Origin: Methanobacterium sp.
GTDB taxonomy: Archaea > Methanobacteriota > Methanobacteria > Methanobacteriales > Methanobacteriaceae
Direction: 5' to 3'
DNA length: 28,757 bases
NCBI GenBank assembly: GCA_028700095.1
Contig: JAQVTJ010000006.1
Span: 1-28,757, forward strand
Both the position numbers and the translations under genes were made by a program. Position 1 is the first letter of the stretch; the number at the start of each line of letters is the position of its first letter. The notes beneath the pieces were generated by a model that saw only the letters and a program-made list of their open reading frames with translations, was not told the DNA's origin and ran no database searches. Below, piece by piece: positions 1 through 9,921 of this stretch.

Positions 1-2824
1 TGTGTTCATTGTTTAAAAAGCAAGAAAAATTAGATTTCGAAAAGGATCAAAGTTTTAATTTATTATTTGAAAATATAAAAGATAATGAGTTTGATAATGC
101 AATTTTAGTTTCTGAAATGATATCTTTTTATAAAAAGAGAGAAGTAATAGCAAATGATAATAACAAGAGATTAAATAAAACTAATAGGCATCTAAAAAGA
201 CAATTAAGTAACCAGAAAAATAAATTAGCCGAAATTCAACCTATTAAAGGTTATGTGAATTACAAAATTAAAAATATATCAAAAAGGCTTAAAAAAAAAT
301 TTAAAAATAAAAATCTTCATTTTTACTTATTTATAAAGTTTAAAGGAAATAGAAATAAATTTAAAGCCTATGAAAAGATTTATAACGCTTTAAAAGTTTC
401 CAACCTTTTTGATGAAAATTATTACCTAAAAAAATATCCCAACATAAAAGAATCCATGCTAGACCCGGTGCAACATTACATAATATTCGGCACAAAAGAA
501 GGCAAAATCCCAAGCCAAAAATTCAATAAAATTTACAACACCATAAAAGACACAGAATGGTTCGACGAAAGCTACTACCTCAAAAATTATCCAAACCTAA
601 AAATCAGGATTTAGCCCACTATTACATTACCTAATATTAGGATATAAAAATGAGCATAATCCTAGCCCGAACTTTGATGGTATTTTTTATTTAAATTCTT
701 ATGAAGATGTGAAGTATTCGGGGGTTAATCCATTAGCCCATTATGTTTTTTATGGACAAAATGGAAGAAGAATCTTTAAATCTATTCAAGAAGATGTTGA
801 TTTTGATAAATATTCTAATATAAACATTGACAATATTCTTTTAGCTTTGGTTTCAGGAAAAATTGTCATAATATTATACATTTGCAATGATTTTGACAAT
901 ATTAAGAAATGCATATCATCTATATTAAAAAATACCAAGATTAATTATGAATTGATAGTAATCAATGACTGTAGTACCGATATACGTGTTAATGATTTAT
1001 TGAATAGTTTAGATAATAAAAATAATTTAACAATCAGACAAAATACAAAAAAGCTAGGATTTTCTAGAAGTGTTAATGAAGAAATTAAAAATTCTCTTGG
1101 GGATGTATTATTAATTAAGAGTAACATTATCGTAACAAACAAATGGTTACAGAAAATGATAGTCACAGCTTACTCTAATGAAACAGTAGGTACAGTTATT
1201 CCATTATTTGTCCCTGTTAAAATAATATTGGATACATATATAGAAATTATTGATATTCAGAAATTGGGATCAAATGAAATTGCTTTTTTACTAGAAACTA
1301 TATCTGAACATCTGAAATCTGAAATTAATTGCGTTGATGAATCATGTATTTTCATAAAAAGAAAAGTTATTAATGATATTGGCCCATTTAATGAAGAGGA
1401 TATTGATTTTACCCCGAAATATCTTCTTAAAAAATGTTCAGATAATGGTTGGAAAAATATTATCGAAGAATCAACTTATGTTTATAAAAATATAAAATCA
1501 TACGATCCAAATAATCCCGAAAATATTGAAACTTCCCAAAAAATTAAAAGAATTTTAGAAAAGATTCCACCCAATAGCAAAGAATATGAAATTAAAATTC
1601 CTAAAATAAGATTATTATATGTCTTACATGAAAAATTTCATGGTTTAACTGGCGGAACAGGCCAAACCACTAAAGATATATTAGAACAAATTGATAAACA
1701 ATTTGAGTGTTACATTTTAACATCTACTGGAAAATTACTTATATTATGGAAAAATGTACAAAATCGTATAATTATGCTCAAATCTTGGAAAATCCAATCT
1801 AAATGGTCCGCAGTAGAATTTTACAATGACGAATTTAAACATATTTATTTTAAAATACTCATAGGTCTCAATATTGATTTAATACACATCCAGCATTTAC
1901 TCAGACACACACCTGATTTGCATAAGGTTGCAAAAATATTAGGTATTCCAATAATATTATCTTTGCATGATTTTTATTACATTTGCCCTTCAATCAACTT
2001 ATTGAAGTATGATAATTGTTATTGTGAAATTCAATGCAAAAGCCAATTAATGCAATGCAATTATCCTGTTCAAATATTTGATGAACTACCAATATTAAAA
2101 GACATTATTTATTATTGGAGAAAAGAATGGTCTATTCTAATTGAAAATTGTGCTGATTTCACAGCCCCAACTAAATATACTAAGGATCTTTATATTTCTG
2201 TTTATCCCGAATTAATGGATAAGAATTTTAGGGTTATTGAACATGGCCGAGATATAAAGAAAACAAGTTTAACTTTAGAATTGCCAACCAAAAATAAGCC
2301 TATCAAAATATTGGTTCCAGGAGTTATTAAAAATCATAAAGGTCACGATTTTATTAAGGAATTAATAGAATGTGATGATCAAAATTTAATAGAATTCCAT
2401 TTCATGGGAATCATATATGATGATCTAAAGAAGTTGGTATTTATCATGGGAGATACGAAAGAAAAAACTTTTGTAACATGGTGAATAAAATTAAACCCTC
2501 TTTCATTGGAATCTTTTCTATTTGCCCAGAAACTTATTCCCACACCCTAACAGAGGCATGGACATGTGGAATTCCTGTTTTAGCAACTGAAATAGGTGCT
2601 TTAAAAGAAAGAATAATTAAAAATGGGGGGGGGGGGGATGGTTTTTAGAACATGAATCTCCATTAAAATCTTATAATGAAATTATTAGAATAGCTAAATC
2701 TAAAGAAGATTATCTTAAGGTTGTAGAAGAGGCTTCTAAAATTAAATTAAAAAGTGTAAAGGAAATGGTCAAAGAGTATGAAGAATTATACAGATTAAAT
2801 CTAGATAAAGTAAAAATAAATTAA
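1..2824 (+). pseudogene. Multi-domain glycosyltransferase (repeat linker, GT2, GT4), frame-broken, 5' end cut by window
   Basis: Probably adds sugars to a surface polymer in the cytoplasm. In order: a Lys/Asn-rich, likely coiled-coil N-terminus (9-400); three tandem xxYYLxxYPxxKxSGxxPLxHYxxxG repeats (about 400-770), a linker type common in polysaccharide glycosyltransferases; a GT2-like domain (about 850-1500; ELIVINDCS near 950); and a GT4-like domain (about 1600-2824; VLHEKFHGLTGGTGQTTKD near 1620, EHGRD near 2238, ICPETYSHTLTEAW near 2521). The frame changes three times. An extra A in the A-run at 599-603 ends the first frame at 614. A missing base near 2436 ends the second at 2484. The run of 13 G (2625-2637) ends the third at 2648. 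The fourth frame, beginning WFLEHESPLKSY, runs to a stop at 2824. Correcting all three restores one continuous protein aligning with the minus-strand paralogue at 12418-14900. The first frame is open to the window edge, so the true start lies upstream. It is either a pseudogene, a phase-variable gene in an off state, or a sequence with indel errors. Confidence 0.8.
2625..2637 (+). repeat. Run of 13 G inside a glycosyltransferase gene
   Basis: This is a mononucleotide tract of 13 G in very AT-rich DNA. It lies in a Gly-rich loop of the GT4 domain. The paralogue on the other strand has a mixed GGAGGAGGA at the same codons. With 13 G the frame stops at 2648. With 11 or 14 G it would run to 2824. 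Confidence 0.95.
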
Positions 2825-3871
2825 ATAAATATGAAAAGGGTGATCTAATTTTTGGGCAAAACGATATTATCTAATTAATAAATATTATTATTTACAATAA
2901 AAAATTAATATAACTTGCAATATCCTTAAATGCACCATATTATTTTATGAGATGTATTGTTAATAAGATTGATAGTATACACATTAAGAGTGGATGAAAT
3001 TATATCTTCCCTCAGTCCTTCCATAAGTTTTGTATCATGTTTTATATTGAAATCAGCTAGATACCATTAATATTTATAAGAATGGATCATTAGCTAGATA
3101 AATATAAACACTAATTATGTATATTAAGCTTTTACAAAATGATTAGAGACAATTTATACATATTTTTAGAACCTACAAATATCAAAAAACGAAAATTATA
3201 TTAGCACTATATTTCAAGGAAATCAGAAAATATTCTATTACAAATAAACGACGAGGCCACAACAAAACAGGATATGATTATTAAAATGTTTTTATGAGAT
3301 TCCACAAACATAAAGTTCAAACAAACATACCCTCCTTAAAAAACTCATAAAATCACTCCAAAACCACAAAATAGTAAGAAAATCAGGGTATATTGAAAAA
3401 AACTGCAGAAAAATAATACTCCAAAGCAAATAAAAAGGAACACAAAACCAAAACGGGATTAACAATACCTAAAACTAAAATGCAAAAAAGGAAACTAAAA
3501 AATGGTAAAAAAATTAATACAATAACTTCACAGCCCAGTTTGTTCAAAAAATTTATAAAGAAAAAAATTTTAGATATAATAAAATAAATTTTCCAAATTA
3601 TAAATGTGGACCATCCAAATATTTTAAGCTGAAACAATAATAAATTTGAATATACTTTACTATATTCCAATCAATTTCTACGGATATAATAGCTAAATGA
3701 TCCATTATAAAACTAACTCAAAAGGTAAATTATACTACATAAATCACTTTAAAGAAGATTTTTACATTTTAAGTTATCATATATTGCAAAAATATATTTA
3801 TAATCTGGAAAAATAAATTACAACTTTTCATCTCCTATAAATCTAATTTTCTACTACATTTGGGTGCTACT
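2825..3871. other. Gene-poor interval, possible decayed gene at 3250-3600
   Basis: No convincing intact gene. Part of it, about 3250-3600, is unusually rich in A and C on the + strand, like the transposase relics elsewhere in the window. One + strand frame there gives a Lys-rich peptide interrupted by stops (its last stretch contains TGLTIPKTKMQKRKLKNG). I could not assign it to a family. A TATA-like element for the following gene is at 3793-3802. Confidence 0.5.
3793..3802 (+). promoter_or_regulatory. TATA-box-like element before the glycerophosphotransferase pair
   Basis: TATATTTATA lies about 70 bases before the chosen ATG at 3872. It would start a transcript carrying both overlapping glycerophosphotransferase genes. 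In such AT-rich DNA this is only suggestive. Confidence 0.35.
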
Positions 3872-5101
3872 ATGAACATCAGACAAATAATTAAGAAAAT
3901 TTTCATGTTATTTTATTACATTTTTCGAAACATTTTACCTTTAAATGATAATGTAATATTCTTTGAGAGCAGTGTAGGCAGGAATTATTCAAGCAACCCA
4001 AAATATGTTTATGAAGAAATGGTCATGCAAGGACTGGACAAAGAATTTAAATGTGTATGGTCTCTTGAGGATATGGCAACAAAAATACCTGGAAACGCTA
4101 TAAAAGTTCGAAGAACCAGATTGAAGTATTTATACTATATATCAATAGCTAAAATATGGGTATGTGACACTAGATTGCCTACATTTTTATATAAAAGGCC
4201 TGAAACGATTTATATTCAATTATGGCATGGAACGCCTTTGAAAAAATTAGCTATGGATATGGATGTTCTTAAAATGAGCGAAGGAATGGAACTATCAGAA
4301 TACCAGCGATTATTCAAAAAGAACACACAAACTTGGGATTATTTAATCTCCCAAAGCAATTACACCACTGAGACATTTAGATCTTGCTTTGATTTCAAAA
4401 AACAAATTTTAAATACAGGCTTTCCAAGGAATGATATATTATTTAAAAAGAACAATAAAGAGTTTATAAATTCTATCAAAAATAGATATAATATACCAAA
4501 GGAAAAAAAAGTTATTTTATATGCGCCTACATGGAGAGATGATGAGTTTTATAGAAATGGAATATACAAATTCTCCACAAAATTAGATTTAAATTTTTTA
4601 AAAAAACAGCTGTCAAATACCTATGTACTGCTTGTTAAATTACATTATCTAGTAAAAGACCCCATAGATTGGAATGAAGACGATGGATTTGTATATATCT
4701 TTGATCATCTATATGATATCCAAGAACTGTATTTAATATCGGATATGTTAATTACTGACTATTCGTCAGTTATGTTTGATTATTCTATACTGAAAAGACC
4801 GATGATCATATATTCTTACGATTATGAGAAGTACAAAAATCAACTGAGAGGATTCTATTTTAACATATTTGAAGAATTTCCAGGACCTATAGTTGAAACT
4901 ACTCCTGAGTTAGTCGATTCCATAAAAAATTATGATTGTAATAAATATCAAAAGGAATATATTTCTTTTTTAGAGAAATTTACATCCTTTGATGATGGTA
5001 ATGCCTCTTCGAGAATTGTGGATTTAATTTTGCAAAGAAATTCTAAAATTTCTAGACAAAATAAAAATGAAATTTATGAGGGGGAGCTAGATCATGAATA
5101 A
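3872..5101 (+). CDS. CDP-glycerol:glycerophosphotransferase (TagF/TagB-like), first copy
   Basis: By family, it transfers glycerol-phosphate from CDP-glycerol to a membrane-bound acceptor, acting at the inner face of the membrane to build a teichoic-acid-like chain. About 409 residues, full length for a single catalytic domain. Visible motifs: hydrophobic N-terminal segment (about 8-24), WHGTPLK (118-124), FPRND (184-188), YAPTWRDD (217-224), LHYLV (257-261) and the glycerophosphotransferase signature TDYSSVMFDY (295-304), which contains conserved active-site residues in characterised TagF. I chose the ATG at 3872 over the in-frame TTG at 3860 because a GGGTG ribosome binding site sits just before it. 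The stop overlaps the next gene by 8 bases, so the two are very likely co-translated. The exact polymer and acceptor cannot be read from sequence; related enzymes can use ribitol-phosphate. Confidence 0.88.
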   Translation: MNIRQIIKKIFMLFYYIFRNILPLNDNVIFFESSVGRNYSSNPKYVYEEMVMQGLDKEFKCVWSLEDMATKIPGNAIKVRRTRLKYLYYISIAKIWVCDTRLPTFLYKRPETIYIQLWHGTPLKKLAMDMDVLKMSEGMELSEYQRLFKKNTQTWDYLISQSNYTTETFRSCFDFKKQILNTGFPRNDILFKKNNKEFINSIKNRYNIPKEKKVILYAPTWRDDEFYRNGIYKFSTKLDLNFLKKQLSNTYVLLVKLHYLVKDPIDWNEDDGFVYIFDHLYDIQELYLISDMLITDYSSVMFDYSILKRPMIIYSYDYEKYKNQLRGFYFNIFEEFPGPIVETTPELVDSIKNYDCNKYQKEYISFLEKFTSFDDGNASSRIVDLILQRNSKISRQNKNEIYEGELDHE

Positions 5102-6263
5102 TAAGTTCTTTTTTAAATGTATAGGTTATTTTATAATGGCTATTAGTTTCTATCTAAACTATTTATTCCCTATTAATGATAAGAAAATACTTCTTATCAT
5201 GACACATGATACTAGTGAAGAGGGAAATGTTGGTTCAACATATCAATATTTCAAACAACAAGATCAGGATTTGAAATTCAAAAAAATTACCCGAGAAAAC
5301 TACACCTTTGTATTAAATAAAAATCTATTTAAAAATTTAATCTACATGTTCATAAAAATCCCATATCATATAGTCACTTCAAAAATCATATTTATGGACA
5401 ATGTATTTTTACCTTTCGCTTTTATAAAAGTTAAAAAGAATACACATTTAGTCCAATTATGGCACGGAACAGGTACCCTGAAAAAATTTGGACTTGATAC
5501 TGAGGCAGGATGGGTTAAAAAACTCGCGAAAGCCGCCAATAATAATACCAACTATTTCATAGTTGGATCCCATTATATGAAAGAGATATATAAGACCGCC
5601 TTTGGGGCGGGGGATGATAAAATAGTTAATATAGGCTGTCCGCGTACAGATATGTTTTTTAATAAGAATCTTATTCAAGAAAAGAAAGAAGAATTCTTCA
5701 AAGTTTACCCTGATTTATTTGGCAAAAAAATAATACTATATGCACCTACATTTAGGAACAACGAAAATATGTCTGAAGAAATAAAGATTAATTTAGACAT
5801 TCATAAGTTAATATATAGTCTAGATGAAAAATATATTTTAGGTCTTCGACTACACCCTCATTTAGCAGATAGATTTAATTTAAATAAAAATTCTTATGGA
5901 TCTTCAAATCCAAGAGTTATTGATTTCTCTAATTATGAAAAATTGAACACACTTTTAATATCTTGCGATATATTAATTACAGACTATTCATCTATAATAT
6001 ATGAATATGCACTAATGGAAAAACCAATGATATTCTATTGCTATGATTTAGACAAATATGAAAAATTAGATAGAGGCTTTTATGGAAATTATAAATCTAT
6101 TGTTCCAGGACCTATTGCATTTCAAACAGAAGAAATAGTTAATATAATTAACAATCCCCAAACAAATGATAATATTGAGAGCTTTTTGAATACTTATCTA
6201 CAAAATTGTGAGGGCAAGTCTAGAAGGAGATTATATAACTTTTTGATGAATACTAAGAAATAA
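5094..6263 (+). CDS. CDP-glycerol:glycerophosphotransferase (TagF/TagB-like), second copy
   Basis: Second enzyme of the same family, 389 residues, divergent from its upstream neighbour. Motifs: hydrophobic N-terminal segment (about 8-26), WHGTGTLKKFG (123-133), CPRTD (182-186), YAPTFRNN (216-223), LRLHPHL (251-257) and ITDYSSIIYEY (295-305). The start overlaps the end of the previous gene and has a strong GAGGGGGAG ribosome binding site inside that gene, which supports translational coupling. In bacterial teichoic-acid pathways one enzyme of such a pair primes the linkage unit and the other polymerises or modifies. That division of labour is an inference here. The gene ends 32 bases from the convergent ABC ATPase gene. 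A small GC-rich patch at about 5586-5614 (CCGCC...GGCGG) stands out from the AT-rich surroundings but codes normally (FGAGDDK). Confidence 0.86.
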   Translation: MNNKFFFKCIGYFIMAISFYLNYLFPINDKKILLIMTHDTSEEGNVGSTYQYFKQQDQDLKFKKITRENYTFVLNKNLFKNLIYMFIKIPYHIVTSKIIFMDNVFLPFAFIKVKKNTHLVQLWHGTGTLKKFGLDTEAGWVKKLAKAANNNTNYFIVGSHYMKEIYKTAFGAGDDKIVNIGCPRTDMFFNKNLIQEKKEEFFKVYPDLFGKKIILYAPTFRNNENMSEEIKINLDIHKLIYSLDEKYILGLRLHPHLADRFNLNKNSYGSSNPRVIDFSNYEKLNTLLISCDILITDYSSIIYEYALMEKPMIFYCYDLDKYEKLDRGFYGNYKSIVPGPIAFQTEEIVNIINNPQTNDNIESFLNTYLQNCEGKSRRRLYNFLMNTKK

Positions 6264-6295
6264 AATTTGGATTTGATATTTATACTATTCAGTTT

Positions 6296-7456
6296 TTACA
6301 TATTTTCGGCATATGATTCACAAACTTCTTTAGCATCACCTACCATAACAATTTTCCCTTTCTCAAGCCAGATTGCTTTATTACATATCTTTTTGACCTG
6401 AATTATTGAATGGGAAACAAACAGAACAGTTACACCTTCCTTAAAAAGTGATGTAATCTTTTTTTCACTTTTTTTTCTGAATTTAGCATCTCCTACAGAT
6501 AATACTTCATCTAATATAAGTATTTCAGGTTTAATTGTAGTAGCTATAGAAAACCCTAATCTTGCTCTCATTCCAGAGGAATAATTTTTTAATGGTACAT
6601 TAATAAATTTCCTTATCTCTGAAAACTCAACAATTTCCTCATATTTCTCTTCTAAAAATTCTTTTGATAATCCTAACATTGCACCATTAAGGAATATATT
6701 TTCTTTACCTGTATAATTAGTATCAAATCCTGCTCCGAGTTCCAATAACGGGATAATTTTACCTTTTATTTCTACATTGCCTTCTGTAGGTTTCATGACT
6801 CCAGATATTATTTTAAGCAGTGTGCTTTTACCTGCTCCGTTTAATCCTATTATTCCCCACCGATCACCTTTTTCTACTTCAAAAGAAATACCTCTGACAG
6901 CCCAGAATTCATTATAAGAAATTTGACGTTTTAAAAATTTAATAACATACTCTTTCAAATTGTCAACTTTCTCTTCGCTTAATCTAAATTGCATTCCGAC
7001 ATTATCCACTTTAATTACAGTTTTACCATGAACTGTTTTTGGAACAGATTTTTCTGTAGTTGAAACCGTTTCATTTTCACTTTTTATTAATTTAAAATAC
7101 CTAATTCTATTTATGTATGCAATTAATGTAAAAATCATTGCTATTATTGATAAAAATAATGTTAAGATTCTCATATTTTGTCCTATTAAGGAAAATTTCA
7201 AAATTAGACTTATGGATAGGATAAACAATAAACTTAACTCAAGTAATAAAACCGGTTTTTTAAGGATTTTTATATAATCTTCTTCAGGCCTTAAAAATGC
7301 TATTAAAGGATATCCTACGAATACAAAAGATAATATAAGAAATGTAACTTCTAAAGTTGATTTATTAAAGTTTAAATGAGGATAAGATATAATTAGTATA
7401 TATATTGATGATACTAAAAAAATTAGCATCAAATCTTTTGATTTTAAAATTCTCAT
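6296..7456 (-). CDS. ABC transporter ATPase for polysaccharide export with N-terminal membrane domain (TagH/Wzt-like)
   Basis: It energises export of a glycopolymer through the partner permease encoded just upstream on the same strand. The ATPase half (about residues 147-386) has Walker A GLNGAGKST (204-212), the TagH/Wzt-type LLELGAGFD after it, signature YSSGMRARLGF (292-302), Walker B ILILDE (312-317) and the switch histidine in VSHS (349). The first 115 residues contain about four membrane segments (8-26, 36-54, 70-90, 96-114) with GYPLIAFLRPEEDY between them. This resembles DUF1616-type membrane domains of archaea (my recognition, unverified). Usual TagH/Wzt proteins are cytosolic at this end and carry extra parts at the C-terminus, so this fusion is unusual. 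The ATG at 7456 follows GGAG by 5 bases; the TTG at 7468 lacks a site. It is separated from the permease gene by about 255 bases, which may hold its own promoter. Confidence 0.88.
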   Translation of the reverse strand: MRILKSKDLMLIFLVSSIYILIISYPHLNFNKSTLEVTFLILSFVFVGYPLIAFLRPEEDYIKILKKPVLLLELSLLFILSISLILKFSLIGQNMRILTLFLSIIAMIFTLIAYINRIRYFKLIKSENETVSTTEKSVPKTVHGKTVIKVDNVGMQFRLSEEKVDNLKEYVIKFLKRQISYNEFWAVRGISFEVEKGDRWGIIGLNGAGKSTLLKIISGVMKPTEGNVEIKGKIIPLLELGAGFDTNYTGKENIFLNGAMLGLSKEFLEEKYEEIVEFSEIRKFINVPLKNYSSGMRARLGFSIATTIKPEILILDEVLSVGDAKFRKKSEKKITSLFKEGVTVLFVSHSIIQVKKICNKAIWLEKGKIVMVGDAKEVCESYAENM

Positions 7457-7723
7457 ATTTTTCTCCAATTAAATATTATATTTCTATAAACTTCCAAATA
7501 ATAAAAATATAAAATTTTTTTATTTCCACTATCTCACTTTATTCAATATTAGATGATTCTCTAAATACTATTAAAAAAGTTTTAAATTATACACATTTTA
7601 ATGATTATCTTCAAATATAAATATTTAAGCTATTTTTAACATAGTACTAAAACAAACTTTTAACATAAACTTTTTTGAAATAAATATTAAACTTTAATAT
7701 CAAAAAAATTGATTTATAAGGAG

Positions 7724-8518
7724 TTATAAGTGTAATATAAATTTATCTTGAGTCTTATAAAAAATTACTACCCCTAAAATAAGGATGAGTATTGAAAATA
7801 ATGACGCATATAATATGTTGAATAGATCATATGGTATTCCGGAATAAAATGAATCTCTAAATAAGGTTATTATGGCAAATAGGGGATTTAAATAGAAAAT
7901 TTGAAATTGTACTGGAACAATATCGATGGGGTAAAAAATAGCACTTCCATACATTAACAACGTTATGAAAACTTTATATAAATGTTGAATGTCTCTAAAA
8001 AACACATTTAGCGTAGCTAACAAAAGACCAGCTCCAATGGTAATTATAACCACTAACAAAATAGGTAAAATCCCAAAAAATATATATATAGTGAAAGGAG
8101 CGCCTGTTGCAATCATTATAAAAATTAGGATAAACAGCGAAAATACAAATGTTACCAAATTCGATATAACAACGCTTAAAACGTACATATATTTTGGGAT
8201 GTAGATTTTATTTAACATGGCTGAATTTTTAGTAATTGAAGTCATAGCACCACTACTCCCCTTTGAAAAGAGTGTGAATATAAGAATTCCTGTTAAATAA
8301 TAAACAGGAAAATTTGTGATAGTTTTTCCAAAAAGAGTGGAAAATATTATTGTCATGACTACCATCATTAAAAGAGGATTCAAAAAGCTCCAAAATATGC
8401 CTAAAACCGAATTTCTGTACTTTACTTTTACGTCTCTTTTAACAAGTTGTGTAAGTAAATACTTGTATTTGTTAAAATTTAAAAGAAATCTATGTTTTAT
8501 AATATTATTTACAACCAT
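7724..8518 (-). CDS. ABC-2 type polysaccharide export permease (TagG/Wzm-like)
   Basis: Membrane half of the glycopolymer exporter; pairs with the ATPase at 6296-7456. About 264 residues, normal for the family. The N-terminus carries the amphipathic interface motif LVKRDVKVKYRNSVLGIFWS typical of TagG/Wzm/ABC-2 permeases, followed by about six hydrophobic segments; NVFFRDIQHLYKV and YPIDIVP are also family-typical. I chose the ATG at 8518 rather than 8533 because GATGAGG lies just upstream of it and nothing similar precedes the earlier codons. A TATA-like TTTATAAG at about 8546-8553 precedes it on the minus strand. The gene is divergent from the decayed transposase at 8793. Confidence 0.9.
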   Translation of the reverse strand: MVVNNIIKHRFLLNFNKYKYLLTQLVKRDVKVKYRNSVLGIFWSFLNPLLMMVVMTIIFSTLFGKTITNFPVYYLTGILIFTLFSKGSSGAMTSITKNSAMLNKIYIPKYMYVLSVVISNLVTFVFSLFILIFIMIATGAPFTIYIFFGILPILLVVIITIGAGLLLATLNVFFRDIQHLYKVFITLLMYGSAIFYPIDIVPVQFQIFYLNPLFAIITLFRDSFYSGIPYDLFNILYASLFSILILILGVVIFYKTQDKFILHL

Positions 8519-8792
8519 TTTTAGCCTCATCATAAATTTAACTTGATACTTATAAATTTAGTATTAATATGAGCATGATAATAAGTAAATGAAAATATAC
8601 TTTTATTTCAATATTTATAAACAAACTTCTTAATATGGATATCTGTAGCTATCTATTTCTACTTTCGAGAATTTCGATAAACTATAGTTTTTTTTTAGAA
8701 GTTAATAGTTTTGGTTATTTTTTAGCGGTTTATATGTGGTTTATTTTGAGTGGTTGGTTATATTTATATATTGTTATGGTTATAGGGGTATT

Positions 8793-9736
8793 ATGAAGTC
8801 TTTTGAGAAATATTTCATGAATAAGCAGTATGCTCGTGTGGAAGAGCTGGGTGATAACTTGGCCTTGATTGATCCTCTGATTGATTGGAGTGTTTTCACG
8901 CCAATAATAAGTTCGATGTATGATAATCACGCAGAAAAGGGTGGTAGGCCTAATATTGATGAAATAGTCTATGATGAAGATGTTGGTTTTGCAATCCTGG
9001 TACGGTTTGTCGGATCCAGAGCTTGAAAGACAGGCTAATGATCGTATTTCATTCCACAAGTTTTTAGGATTCCCTGAAAGAATCTCAGACCGTTTAACTG
9101 CGTGGGCATTCAAAGAGCGTTTGGGTGATATGGGTAAATCAGGAAGGATATGGGAAGAATTACAAATACAGATACATTTCAAAGGTTTAAAGGTTAAAAA
9201 AAGGTGTTATACAAGATGCCGCATTCATAATCTCCGACCCGGGCCATAAAAAAATTAGATGAACCACACGGACCTGGCCCGTAAACTAGAAGAAGTGAAG
9301 ATGGGGAATGGACAGCAAAAAACAAAAAATCCTATTTTGGCTACAAATTAAACAGTAAAATAGATATTAAGCATTAATTAATCATCTAAATGGAAACATC
9401 ACCCATATCATTGCACGACAGCCAAGTAGGCCTAACAAAACCTGAAAGTAAATTACAGAGATCGAGGATATTTCAGAGGGAAATGCAAAGGTTATAATGC
9501 TAGTATGAACTGTGCAACACGAGATCATCCATTAAATATCTGCAAAAAACTCCAAAACAAAAGAATAATACGAAAAGGAGCATCTGGAGAACAACCATAC
9601 TTTGTAATCAAAAACATATTCCACTCCGGACCCGTAAGTAACCATAACACTCAGAACACATATAAAAAACATCTTTACATGTTTCTGCTACGACCTACTA
9701 CAACTAAACACCATAAAACACAAACACACAACTTAA
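8793..9736 (+). mobile_element. Decayed IS5-like transposase
   Basis: Remnant of a DDE transposase. Start MKSFEKYFMNKQYAR at 8793 is followed by LVLQSWYGLSDPELERQAND (from about 8980), a typical IS5-family N-terminal region. VIQDAAFIISDPGHK (about 9208-9250) contains the first catalytic Asp. YRDRGYF (about 9460) contains the second. KNIFHSG and, in another frame, NIFTCFCYDLLQLN (about 9670-9715) mark the C-terminus. Reading through needs frame changes near 8967, about 9200, about 9450 and about 9660, and there are several in-frame stops (for example after GPGP near 9281, and after KIDIKH near 9376). It cannot make a working enzyme. I could not identify terminal inverted repeats or a target duplication. 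Confidence 0.82.
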
Positions 9737-9921
9737 CGAACGTTAAAAACAAAATAAGTAAAAATAGAAAAAAATAAGCAAACGCAAAAAATTCCCAAAA
9801 AAACAGAAAATAAAAAATAAGTTAAAATAAATTATCTATAATAAACATATTTAATAAATCTTCTTAGGTTAATTATAAGTTAATTGAAAACAAAACTATT
9901 CAAAAGAAACAGGAGATTATT

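Noticed and set aside
3383..3670. Minus-strand open frame of 95 codons with very hydrophobic product
   Set aside because: It is the reverse of an A-rich stretch, which automatically gives Phe/Leu/Ile. It has no ribosome binding site and no recognisable family.
8730..9182. Minus-strand open frame of 150 codons over the IS5-like relic
   Set aside because: Shadow of the decayed transposase, whose + strand frames carry the recognisable family motifs.
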